Source: Trichomonas vaginalis G3 (taxonomy: Eukaryota > Parabasalia > Trichomonadida > Trichomonadidae). From it: a stretch of DNA of 64,000 bases. Under the pieces are notes generated by a model. That model did no database searches and had not been told where the DNA came from. It worked only from the letters and a program-made list of their open reading frames with translations. The translations under genes were made by a program, and so were the position numbers. The stretch spans positions 31,511,896-31,575,895 of the forward strand of contig NC_067206.1 of NCBI RefSeq assembly GCF_026262505.1, read 5' to 3'. Shown piece by piece: positions 50,315-59,273 of this stretch (positions within the stretch are counted from its first letter, which is position 1; every line of letters begins with the position of its first letter).

Positions 50315-50985
50315 ATGAGAAGACGTTTCACTAGTCAAAAGAACACTAACGCAAAAGCAGAGATTACGGTTGGTTATAACGTAAATGATGATAAATCACG
50401 AATTATTCAAAATGTTAAAGTTAATGTTAGCCCCGAATTAACAAGGTCAGCAACTCAACCAAATTTATTAACTCGTGACTTACCGAAGAATGAGGAGAAT
50501 GAAGAAAACCATGAGAATGGAGACCCAATCATTTTATCTGAACCCGGTAAAGAACCTGTTGAAATTCCCACTTATTCAACATACCCCCGCCTCTTTCATC
50601 AAACATCGAGAACCCATATAAAATAGACATTAATTCTGAATTAATGAAAATTTACCGTGATATAATAATTAATAATTATGATTCAATAATAAATTTAATT
50701 GACCAATCCGGTTTAATTATTTTACCTTATGAATCATTAATTCACATTATCGCCATTCTTTGTGATGTTCAAGATTCAGACGTTAAGATTCAATTTTTCA
50801 TAGATGATGAGGTTTCATGCTGCGGAACAGTTGCAAAAATAAATCCTATAAAGGATATTAGCACAATTAAGATATCAAAGAACGGAACAACAACTGAACT
50901 TCATTTAACATATAATGATATTTATAATAAAATAGTTGATGAATATAAAATATCACTTGAAAACTTCTTTGTTAAGGCTATTTAA
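50315..50985 (+). pseudogene. CCG-motif protein, Maverick B, broken
   Basis: Same gene as 9816-10487 (DEVSCCGTVAKI, EYKISLENFFV). About one break. Four-base overlap with the convergent next gene. Confidence 0.65.
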
Positions 50986-51461
50986 TATTCAAGCATTAAC
51001 ATTATCGAATAATAATCCTTTGAATCATAATCAATAATAATTGACCTTTCACCAGTTTCTATCGTTTGTTTTATTTCTTTTTGTTCTCCACTATCCGGAT
51101 CGGTCATTGTAATTGTTTTTGTTATAGTATCAGCTTTATCTTTAACTTCAATCTTTTTTCCATCGGGATATTTAAACCAAAATTCCAAAAATTCGATATT
51201 GTCAATCTGTTCATATTTTAATCTATCAATTACATTTTTAATACCATCTGAAAATCTTATGAAATGGTCATTATATGGGTTTGATTGAACTAAATTTGAA
51301 TGAAGTGAAATATAACCTGTTGATGAATATGACACTGACTCATATTTTCTGAAAACACTAAAATTTATAACATGAATGAATTTCTTATTCGTTGAATTTA
51401 TGAATTCTTGAGGTAATCTTATTCTAGTTTTATTTATCACTGGAAAATAACGCTTTACCAT
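50982..51461 (-). CDS. Unknown virion-module protein (159 aa), Maverick B
   Basis: Counterpart of 9340-9819, intact, a few residue changes. Divergent promoter of 19 bp shared with the next gene. Confidence 0.6.
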   Translation of the reverse strand: MVKRYFPVINKTRIRLPQEFINSTNKKFIHVINFSVFRKYESVSYSSTGYISLHSNLVQSNPYNDHFIRFSDGIKNVIDRLKYEQIDNIEFLEFWFKYPDGKKIEVKDKADTITKTITMTDPDSGEQKEIKQTIETGERSIIIDYDSKDYYSIMLMLEY

Positions 51462-51480
51462 ATTTTTAATCGTAATAAAA

Positions 51481-52221
51481 ATGTCAATTATCAATATTAT
51501 TTCGAATAATAACTGTGAATTAAATTTAACAGTTAGCGGAATTTATAATGTTACTCTCGTTTCTGTGAGTGGTAAATTTAATCCCATTCTTTTAGACCCT
51601 TCAGATTATATATCATTTATTAAAGATGACCATGAGCCGCATAGCGGCGGGGTCGTAGACCTTGAAAAAACGTATGATATGTATATAAATAATGTGATAG
51701 CGAAATGGGATATTTACATGATTTTAAGTTATTTAAATGAATCATTTATCGTATGGTATGAAGAAAATTTTAAATCAAAACCTGATAAACTTTTTGAACT
51801 TGATGAAATAAATAACCTTATTAAATTTCCGCTGAAAATTAAATTTTATACTCCTCATCTTCGTTCATTGTTGGGGATATTAAATTTTGAAAAAGATGTT
51901 GGGGATGTTTTGTATTCTGACACTGGTTCCAATTTCATTTTAATCAAATGTGATAAAGTTAATACCCCAATGAGATTTTCACATCAAACATTAGACCCTA
52001 ACTCTTACCCATCAATACAAAACATTTTATCCATCAACTTAAACACATTTTCTTTATCATATCCGTTTCAATTATCCGGGAATTCATTTATTCTTCATTC
52101 AAAAGATTTATCAAATATTAAATTTAGAATAACTGACCTATTTGATTGTGATTTAGAATTTATGAATGAAATATTATGGCAATTTCAAATAGAGAAAATA
52201 GCTGATGAGATAACGGATTAA
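51481..52221 (+). CDS. Penton-like protein (246 aa) with extra 10 residues
   Basis: Same protein as the 236-aa A gene, but ten residues longer because a 30-bp micro-element is inserted in frame (adds SGGVVDL-type residues after DDHE). The gene remains open. Confidence 0.6.
   Translation: MSIINIISNNNCELNLTVSGIYNVTLVSVSGKFNPILLDPSDYISFIKDDHEPHSGGVVDLEKTYDMYINNVIAKWDIYMILSYLNESFIVWYEENFKSKPDKLFELDEINNLIKFPLKIKFYTPHLRSLLGILNFEKDVGDVLYSDTGSNFILIKCDKVNTPMRFSHQTLDPNSYPSIQNILSINLNTFSLSYPFQLSGNSFILHSKDLSNIKFRITDLFDCDLEFMNEILWQFQIEKIADEITD
51635..51664 (+). repeat. Double-hairpin micro-element, 30-bp clean in-frame insertion
   Basis: AGCCGCATAGCGGCGGGGTC then GTAGACCTTG. Stems GCCGC/GCGGC and GGTC/GACC. 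Element A reads straight from CATG to AAAAAACG at this point. Confidence 0.9.
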
Positions 52222-52245
52222 ATATTTATTTTTAAATCGTAATAA

Positions 52246-53328
52246 ATGATTAAACAACAGCAACTTAAGGCGCAAAGCGCCCAGGTCCTTCAGACCATTA
52301 CATACGCCATATATGCATATAATTCAAAGACGGCAGAACAAACGCAAAGGTTGAAATATGGAGATTTGGAGATAGTATTGAAAAATGACCATTTCGAATT
52401 CGTTTGCAAAGGTGGTGCGGTGATATCAAATATAAAAGAAATTTTATTTATGAATTCAAAAATTAAAGGAATAACGGATGATATAACATCAATTCCACCA
52501 GAAGAACAGAGATATTACGCATTAAATGCATTTCCTAAAGTTTTGAAGATTGGAAGATTTAATTTAAATGAGGAATTCATAGAAGGTTTCCTAAATGACA
52601 TAATGAAGAAGGTGGATAAGGAATATGTAGATAGTGAGTTAGAGAAGAAAGCAGATAAGGAAAAAGTTAATACTGAATTAAATAAGAAGGCAAATTTGGT
52701 TTATGTTGATGAAAAAGATAATGAAATTAAAGAAAAGGTTGAATGGTATCATGAATGGACATTGGAGACTTTTAAAGTTAAAGCTGATACAGAATGGGTT
52801 TCAGGATGTTTAGACCTTAAAGCAGATAAAACTTATGTTAACGATGAGTTAGAGAAGAAAGCAGATAAAACAGAGCTTCAAACATTAAAGACTGAAATAC
52901 TTCAAACATTATATCCTATAGGCTCTATTTATACATCAATGAATTCAACAAATCCAGCAAGTGTTTTAGGTTTTGGTACATGGCAACAGATTGTAAACAA
53001 ATTCTTATACTGTGCTAACTCTTCAAAACAAACCAGTGGTTCAAAGAAAATTAAAGAAGCAAACCTTCCGCCGCATAAGCATACAGGAACGACAAACTTT
53101 TCTGGCGACCATATACACTCATTAAGAGACCACCCATTATACAACTCAGACTATGAAGCCGGTCATGATGTTTTATCTCCAGCTTATAATGATTCAACAA
53201 AAAAGACTTTTCGACAAACTGAACCAGGAGGAAATCATTCACACACTTTCACAACAAATCCAACAGGCTCGGGTGAAGATTACATGCCACCATTTATGAC
53301 AGTTTATGCATGGTTCAGAGCTGCTTAA
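52246..53328 (+). CDS. Chimeric virion fibre (360 aa): A-type base, C-type tip
   Basis: Residues 1 to about 205 match the A fibre (same start region, KADK-V-EL repeats). From KADKTELQTLKTEI onward it matches the element C fibre tip (YPIGSIYTSMNSTNPASVLG) at over 90%, not the A tip. HxH pairs HKH, HIH and HSH. Shorter than A (360 versus 537 aa) because the A middle is missing. Intact. Implies recombination between families at the receptor-binding end. Confidence 0.85.
   Translation: MIKQQQLKAQSAQVLQTITYAIYAYNSKTAEQTQRLKYGDLEIVLKNDHFEFVCKGGAVISNIKEILFMNSKIKGITDDITSIPPEEQRYYALNAFPKVLKIGRFNLNEEFIEGFLNDIMKKVDKEYVDSELEKKADKEKVNTELNKKANLVYVDEKDNEIKEKVEWYHEWTLETFKVKADTEWVSGCLDLKADKTYVNDELEKKADKTELQTLKTEILQTLYPIGSIYTSMNSTNPASVLGFGTWQQIVNKFLYCANSSKQTSGSKKIKEANLPPHKHTGTTNFSGDHIHSLRDHPLYNSDYEAGHDVLSPAYNDSTKKTFRQTEPGGNHSHTFTTNPTGSGEDYMPPFMTVYAWFRAA
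52267..52298 (+). repeat. Double-hairpin micro-element at fibre 5' end
   Basis: AAGGCGCAAAGCGCCCAGG then TCCTTCAGACCAT; stems GCGC/GCGC and GGTC/GACC. Element A lacks 18 bp here. Encodes AQSAQVLQT in frame. Confidence 0.8.
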
Positions 53329-53330
53329 AG

Positions 53331-53520
53331 TCCTGAGCTCCAAAAGAGCGAACAACATGACATTTTGACAACAGGTACGAAAGGAGGAAGGCATTTATGA
53401 ATTATTTTTGAATTACTGAAGGTGTCACTACGTCACCATGTCACCAGGTTAATTAACTTCTCTTAAAGTTACTGACAACATGACATTTAGACAACAGTCC
53501 AGGAAATTTGATGCAGTCCA
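53331..53520. repeat. Hairpin and minisatellite remnant before KilA-N (B)
   Basis: GAGCTCCAAAAGAGC, the complement of the A fibre hairpin, then GACAACATGACATTTTGACA, AAAGGAGGAAGGCA and GTCACCATGTCACCAGG, a single decayed unit of the 785-1358 type, ending in a stretch repeated at 54340-54410. Confidence 0.8.
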
Positions 53521-53577
53521 AAAATAAAGTTAGTTTTAAAATTATTTTTATTTTTTTATTTTTGTATGTAAGAACAG

Positions 53578-54245
53578 AAATGTCAGTCGAAGCAAAAACA
53601 TTCACGAACAAATCTAATGGCGAAACATTCACAAAAGGCACTTATAATGGTATTGAAGTCTTACGTAGAGACAAGGATGGTTATATTAATGCAACAAAGA
53701 TGGCAAGAGAAGCGGGAAGGTTAAACCATTTAAACAGATTTCTCAATAGTACTAAAATGTAGGAAATTCTTGAGTTTTGGATGAACGAATACGGTCGAGC
53801 CAAAAGTGGCTCGACCTCAAAACAAGCATTTTATGAGCTTACTAAGGGTGTTATAAATGAATTCAAAGGTATTTACATACATCCTGACCTCGTTCATTTT
53901 GTTGCTGAATGGTGCTCTGTAAAGTATGCATTTTATGTCAAAGATATTATGGACTCCATAGACAAGAAAGTTCATGAGAAGTTAGATGAAGAAGAACTCG
54001 AAGATACAGTAGAGAATGCTAAACATTTGTTTGAAGAAGAAGTTAGAAAAATGTGCGAAAAAACAATTAGAACATGAACGTGAGATATGTTATGGTTATA
54101 GAGATTCTCCATACGAACTAGACCAATGGAACAAGAAGATTTAAAGAGAGAATTTAGAGAATATGAACTCGCTAAGATAGCATTAGAAACTGCAGAAAAG
54201 AAGTTAAAAGTTTGGGGTCGTTTTGTACAAAAATATTGTGAGTAA
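53578..54245 (+). pseudogene. KilA-N gene, Maverick B, broken
   Basis: Near-identical to the element C KilA-N gene (36018-36683). Absent from this place in element A. Bracketed by a direct duplication of about 120 bp (53450-53570 and 54335-54455) that includes the leader of the primase-helicase. About three breaks. Confidence 0.85.
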
Positions 54246-54454
54246 ATGAACCATTTATTTTTGTCATAAACGACCAAAAATATATTTTATCGTTAATGGT
54301 TTTTAGGTGTCACCACGTCACCATGTCACCAGGTTAATTAACTTCTCTTAAAATTACTGACAACATGACATTTAGACAACAGTCCAGGAAATTTGATGCA
54401 GTACAAAAATAAAGTTAGTTTTAAAATTATTTTTATTTTTTTATTCCTATATAA
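54246..54454. repeat. Minisatellite remnant and primase leader (B)
   Basis: GTGTCACCACGTCACCATGTCACC, then the duplicated TTAATTAACTTCTCTTAAA...GACAACATGACATTTAGACA segment and AAAATAAAGTTAGTTTTAAA before the start codon. Confidence 0.75.
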
Positions 54455-56767
54455 ATGACAGCAACAAACAACAACAGCAACTATATCGTTTCTGATGAAA
54501 AAGTTATTGATTCATTAGCTGAGGAATTAGTTGTGGCAGAAACTAAAACCCTCAACGAAAGAATTGGTGAAAACAAGATTGATTTACATAACTACCTCAA
54601 ACACGATGGAGGAAGAGGAAGGAAAACTGGTGTGGCTTTATTAGTAAATAAAATATCAAATTTAACGATTATAGATGTTGATATCAATAAATCATACAAT
54701 GATGAACTTAAAGAAACAGTTAGAAAAGATATTTTATCAAAACTTTCGGATAAAGATGTTATCGTTAAAACCGCTTCAGGAGGTCTTCACATTTATTGCA
54801 ACACTAATTTCTTCTATGCAGTTTCGAACAGAATGATTAAATGTTATTCCTGCAATGATTACGATATTGACATAATGACTTCTATTGATGATTCAAAGCG
54901 TTCTTTAGTAGTTATGGCTGATTCAAGAGTTCGCAAGAATGCAACAGAACCAATCAATACATACTCATTCATTCGTGGAAGTTACGACTCGACCATAACC
55001 AGAACAGTGAATGATATATTAAATGATTTGAATATTAAGGTAAGAGTTGAACAGAAGAACGAAGAAATAAAGAGTATAATGAATGAAAACAAAGATGTAA
55101 ACATTGACGATAAACTTGCCCAGAGCATAGTTGATGGTATCAGTGATTTTGAAGTACATAATGACGGTGGAAACATGAATTTAGAAAAAGAAATAACATT
55201 ATTCACACTGTTTCAAGCTATTAATTCGTTACCTAATCATTTAATTAATGAAGCATACAATAACGTTTATAACTTCTGCAGTTTAACAGAAAATGCTAAA
55301 AGTAATTTTGAAAAAGCACGTAGTAGATATGCACATTTAATGACTTCTCCATTTGTTTTAGTGAAGATTCTAAAACTATATCAAAAGGAATATTATGATG
55401 AATACGTTTTACCTTTATTACGTAAGCCAAAAATAACATTTGATATAAAACTTGATGACTCGTTTTTGATAACAGATATTAGACGCAAGGCTGAAAATCA
55501 TCAGTATAAAAACAGTTCTGAAGTAATTGAGGATTTATCACATGTAATCCGTTTTGTAGATTGTGGAAATAAATATTTCATTCAAAAGGACTATAATATC
55601 CACGACAAAATGAATCAAATATCATTCGTTCTTCAATCAAACATGAAAGAGTCACTTAAAATGATTAAATTATTTAAAGAAGAAGGTAAAACAATAACAG
55701 CATGGGATGTACTACTAAATCAATTATCCTCATTAACCGTTAAGGGTGTTTGCTTTAAATCTGATTCCCCAGATGTTTTCTCAACGTTTCAAGGTTATAA
55801 ATACAACATTCTCGAAAAACCAGATTACTCAAAAATTGAGATGTTTATGAATTTCATTAAAGAAGCCATTTGTGATAATAACGATGAAGTGTATAAATAC
55901 CTACTCGGCTGGATTGCATCAATGATTCAACATCCTGGAATCAAGAATGAAACAGCAATTATTTTGAAAGGACTTCAGGGAACAGGTAAAAACAGATTTA
56001 CAGACATTATTTCTGAACTTCTCGCTGGTTATTCATGTAAAAACATTACCGAAATAAGTGAGCTAACGGGTAATTTCAATTCAGTAGTTGAGAATAAAAT
56101 GTTTCTTGTACTTAATGAACTCAAGAATGTAGGTGAAGATAGACTCGCAAACTTCAACGCTTTGAAATCAATTATTACGGATAATGAGATTAGAATTAAT
56201 GAAAAGAATCAACCCAGAAGAACTGCTCAGAATGTTGCCAATTTCATTTTGGTAACTAATAACGTCTACCCTGTCAAAATTGAAGTTGGAGACAGAAGAT
56301 AGGTAGTTTTAAGAGTTAATGGTAAATTCAAGGGTCAATTTGATTATTTCAAGAATTTAATGGATTCATGCACAAAGGAATTTTATGATAATTTACTGAC
56401 GTATTTTATGCAATATGACCTTTCATCATTTAATGTACGAATCATACCGATGACTGAAGCCAAACAAGATTTAATAGAATTATCAACAAATCCTTTAGAT
56501 GAATGGATAAATACACATTATGATGAATTGTGTGCAGGTATGACGTGTAAAAATGCTCTATGCTGCAAACCATCAGACATGAAAGACAAAAACTTTCAAA
56601 TGAGCATTAAAGATAAATGTGATAGGAAACAGAGAAGAATAGATGGTAAACAAACATGGTGTTATGTTTTGAAAGAAGAAATGAAAGGATTATATAAACA
56701 GGTTGAACCAAACGATAATGAGGATTCATTTACTGACGATGAAATACCTGTAAATGAAGCTTTATAA
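54455..56767 (+). pseudogene. Primase / SF3 helicase, Maverick B, broken
   Basis: Copy of the A gene with all the same motifs recognisable (DVDINKS, SGGLH, GLQGTGKN). About one break. The cassette is flanked by inverted minisatellite remnants as in A. Confidence 0.9.
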
Positions 56768-56794
56768 AGTATGATTTGAGTTTATTTTTGCATT

Positions 56795-56984
56795 AATCCT
56801 GCTGTGTTGTCTAAATGTCATGTTGTCACACTTTTTAAAAGAAGTTAATTAACCTGGTGACATGGTGACGTAGTGACACCTTCAGTTATTCAAAAATAAA
56901 TTTTCTTATCATTCAAATTAACTAAAGATGAACTTAATAAAATGATGATAAAATAACTGATAACAAAATTTTATTTTTATATAA
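56795..56984. repeat. Minisatellite remnant and relic of the 60-aa gene (B)
   Basis: AATGTCATGTTGTCACAC and CCTGGTGACATGGTGACGTA, inverted relative to the copies before the gene. Then, at about 56928-56956, the end of the 60-aa A gene (LTK-EL-KMMIK) only. Confidence 0.7.
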
Positions 56985-57170
56985 ATGGATACCCCACAAG
57001 CTCAAAATTTACCACGAATCATAACAAGGGAGGAAATAATAAAAATGATGCAAGAACAAATTAAAAACAACAAACCACGAAAACCGAGAAGATGTGGTTA
57101 TGCAGTAATGATGGAAAGAAGAACCCAGAAGGGTTCGGCGTCTCGAAGAGACGTTGTCGAAGAGGAATAA
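56985..57170 (+). CDS. Small basic protein (61 aa), Maverick B
   Basis: MDTPQAQNLPRIITREEI start in TTTTATTTTTATATAAATG; LPRIITREEIIKMM recalls the LT[KR]-E-KMM end of the A small proteins. The last 15 residues come from a hairpin-rich GC segment. Function unknown. Confidence 0.5.
   Translation: MDTPQAQNLPRIITREEIIKMMQEQIKNNKPRKPRRCGYAVMMERRTQKGSASRRDVVEEE
57122..57160 (+). repeat. GC-rich double hairpin in the 61-aa gene
   Basis: AACCCAGAAGGGTT then GTCTCGAAGAGAC. Same two-hairpin plan as the micro-elements but different stems; possible divergent member. Confidence 0.5.
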
Positions 57171-57173
57171 AAA

Positions 57174-57494
57174 TTAAATTTGGATTGAGTTTAAAAATTC
57201 ATCTTTATTAAATTCATCTCTTCCAATCAATTTATTTATTCTATTAAATTCTTTTATTTTTGCTTCACTCAGTTTAAGGATTGAACGGTAAGTTTTTAAT
57301 TTTTCGATTATTTCTTTCCTCTCTTTATCGTTTTCAATTACTTTAGTTTTATGGGCATCATCCCCGCCGCATTGCAGCTTCTTTTTTTAATAGCATATTT
57401 TTGATTTAATTCTGTTTAGTTTCTTTTTATATTCATCGTCTGGACTCTGAATCTTAATTGAATCAGGACTCTTGGATGCTTCGTTGTCACTCAT
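57174..57494 (-). pseudogene. Small coiled-coil gene, Maverick B, broken
   Basis: Counterpart of the 90-aa A gene at 507-779 (shared start MSDNEASKS and end NSIQI). Contains a full micro-element. About one or two breaks. Confidence 0.7.
57351..57381 (-). repeat. Double-hairpin micro-element in the small coiled-coil gene
   Basis: Minus strand AAGCTGCAATGCGGCGGGG then ATGATGCCCATA. The A copy at 597-622 retains only the first half. Confidence 0.7.
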
Positions 57495-57513
57495 TTCTTA
57501 CGAAATAAAAAAA

Positions 57514-59098
57514 TTAAATATTATTTAAATATAATGGAGTAATAAAATAAATCGGAATTTCTATTAATTTATTGTTAACCTCAACTAATGCATTGCCGTT
57601 AATATATCTAACAAATTCAGCTATTGTGTCAAATCTTCGTCTTCTTTTTGTCATTGATTTATCAGTTTTTCCATAATCGAGATGAATCAAAACTTTATCC
57701 CCTTGTTTAAAATTCATGAGCCCCAAATTAATTTGTTCACGTTTAACATCATTTAACCTTTCCATTTGCTTTCTAATATATTCCCATTCTTTTGAAATAT
57801 CATTTTTCATTTCCACCGGTTTCATGTTTATAGTTCTATGCCATGTATTATTGTAATAATATACTAACTGCTGTATGATGGAGTCATGATTTCCATCCCA
57901 GTATATCTGACCGTTAACCCCTAACGCATCTCTAAGAGTTCTCATTACCGCATCAACTATTTTATTATGAAACGTATATGGAGAAGATGAGAAGTAAAAA
58001 TTAATTTGTGGGAAATAATGAGCCATAGCTGCCTGAAATCCTTTATCACCATCACCCCTTATATTATCTACTCTTTCATGATCTAGTAAGTATTGAATAA
58101 CTCTTCTTGTTTCCTGTTCTGTTTTCCCTTTCACTGGAATGCAATATAAATATCTAGTGTTAATGTTAATGGCAAATAAATAAGTAACGTTTCCTTTTGA
58201 ATATTCTAAATGATCTATTTCGTATGAATATGGATATGGAGCAAATGAAGGGCGACTAAATTTTTCCTTTAACGGTTGAATTTTCGGGTCAATTGGTTTA
58301 TTTAATATCTTGAAATCCTTTTTAAAATCTTTTTGCTTCTTTAATGTTTGAAATGGATATAATAAAGTGAATGATGAAGGATTAACTGAAGGAGGAGGTA
58401 CTGTCGTTGGAGGTTTTGGTATTGCAAGTGGTTTAATTTTATCTGCTTTGATTTTGGATGATGAAGTTTTAGTTGTTGATTTTCCTTTCATTAATTCTGG
58501 ATGTATTCTATTCATTTGTTTTAAATATGCTGTATATAAAGGTTTGATATACTTTCCCACTTCGAGTTTATGTTGAAGGATGAATTCCAAAAGTTGATCT
58601 TCATTTAAAAGTCGGGCTGAATATGGTTTAACTAATGAATCATAAATTAAAGCTTGTGCATCATTTATGGTCTGAAGGACCTGGGCGTTTTGCACCTTTA
58701 GCTGTTGAACATTTGCTACTTTCTCTTTTGGTGTTGTTTTCGGCTTTCTTCTTTGGCTTTTGTTCCTTTGGTTTTGCGGCTCGGATTATATAATTTATAT
58801 AATTCATCAATATCTTCTTCTGTTAATACTTTATTTTTGAAATCTTTCAACTGTTTAAGTTGTGATTTAGTTTTTCCCTTTGTATATTCATTATTTTAAT
58901 TTTGTCTTTAATTTTAGAAATTATTTTATCATGATATTTCAAAATTTCGTTTTTATAATACGAATAATAATAATCCATATCATCACCCGTTATATTGTTA
59001 TTATGTTTTTGGAGATATGATTTTAATTCATAATAATTAAGAAAATTTTGATTAAATACTAAATCATCAATTAAATTTTCTAAATCTGCGTTATCCAT
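57514..59098 (-). pseudogene. Maverick B integrase, broken
   Basis: Retrovirus-like integrase on the minus strand. Core: YEIDHLEYSKGNVTY (first D), RGDGDKGFQAAMAHY (second D), VMRTLRDALG third-motif helix, then the basic tail (TKRRRRFDTIAEF). The N-terminal part (MDNADLENLIDD...) is acidic/helical and starts in TTTTATTTTTATATAAATG. A micro-element lies near the 5' third. About two breaks. Confidence 0.85.
58667..58698 (-). repeat. Double-hairpin micro-element in integrase gene
   Basis: Minus strand AAGGTGCAAAACGCCCAGG then TCCTTCAGACCAT, nearly the same as the copy in the fibre gene at 52267-52298, and read in the same phase (AQVLQT). Confidence 0.8.
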
Positions 59099-59126
59099 TT
59101 ATATAAAAATAAAATAAATGTTTTAA

Positions 59127-59223
59127 GGGTGCCCACCTCTTTGAATCATAGTATCAAAACCATTATTTACATATTGAATCGCATCATTAACGGTTCCTTT
59201 TGTCTCTTCTGTGGCATTTCATT
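59127..59223 (-). pseudogene. Possible relic of a tiny gene
   Basis: Between integrase and polymerase, behind a TTTTATTTTTAATGA leader, a short reading such as VNDAIQYVNNGFDTM is visible. Weak; may be a broken small gene. Confidence 0.25.
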
Positions 59224-59273
59224 AAAAATAAAATTTTAAATTCATGACTCAACCCCTACGTTTTTAAATTGTA

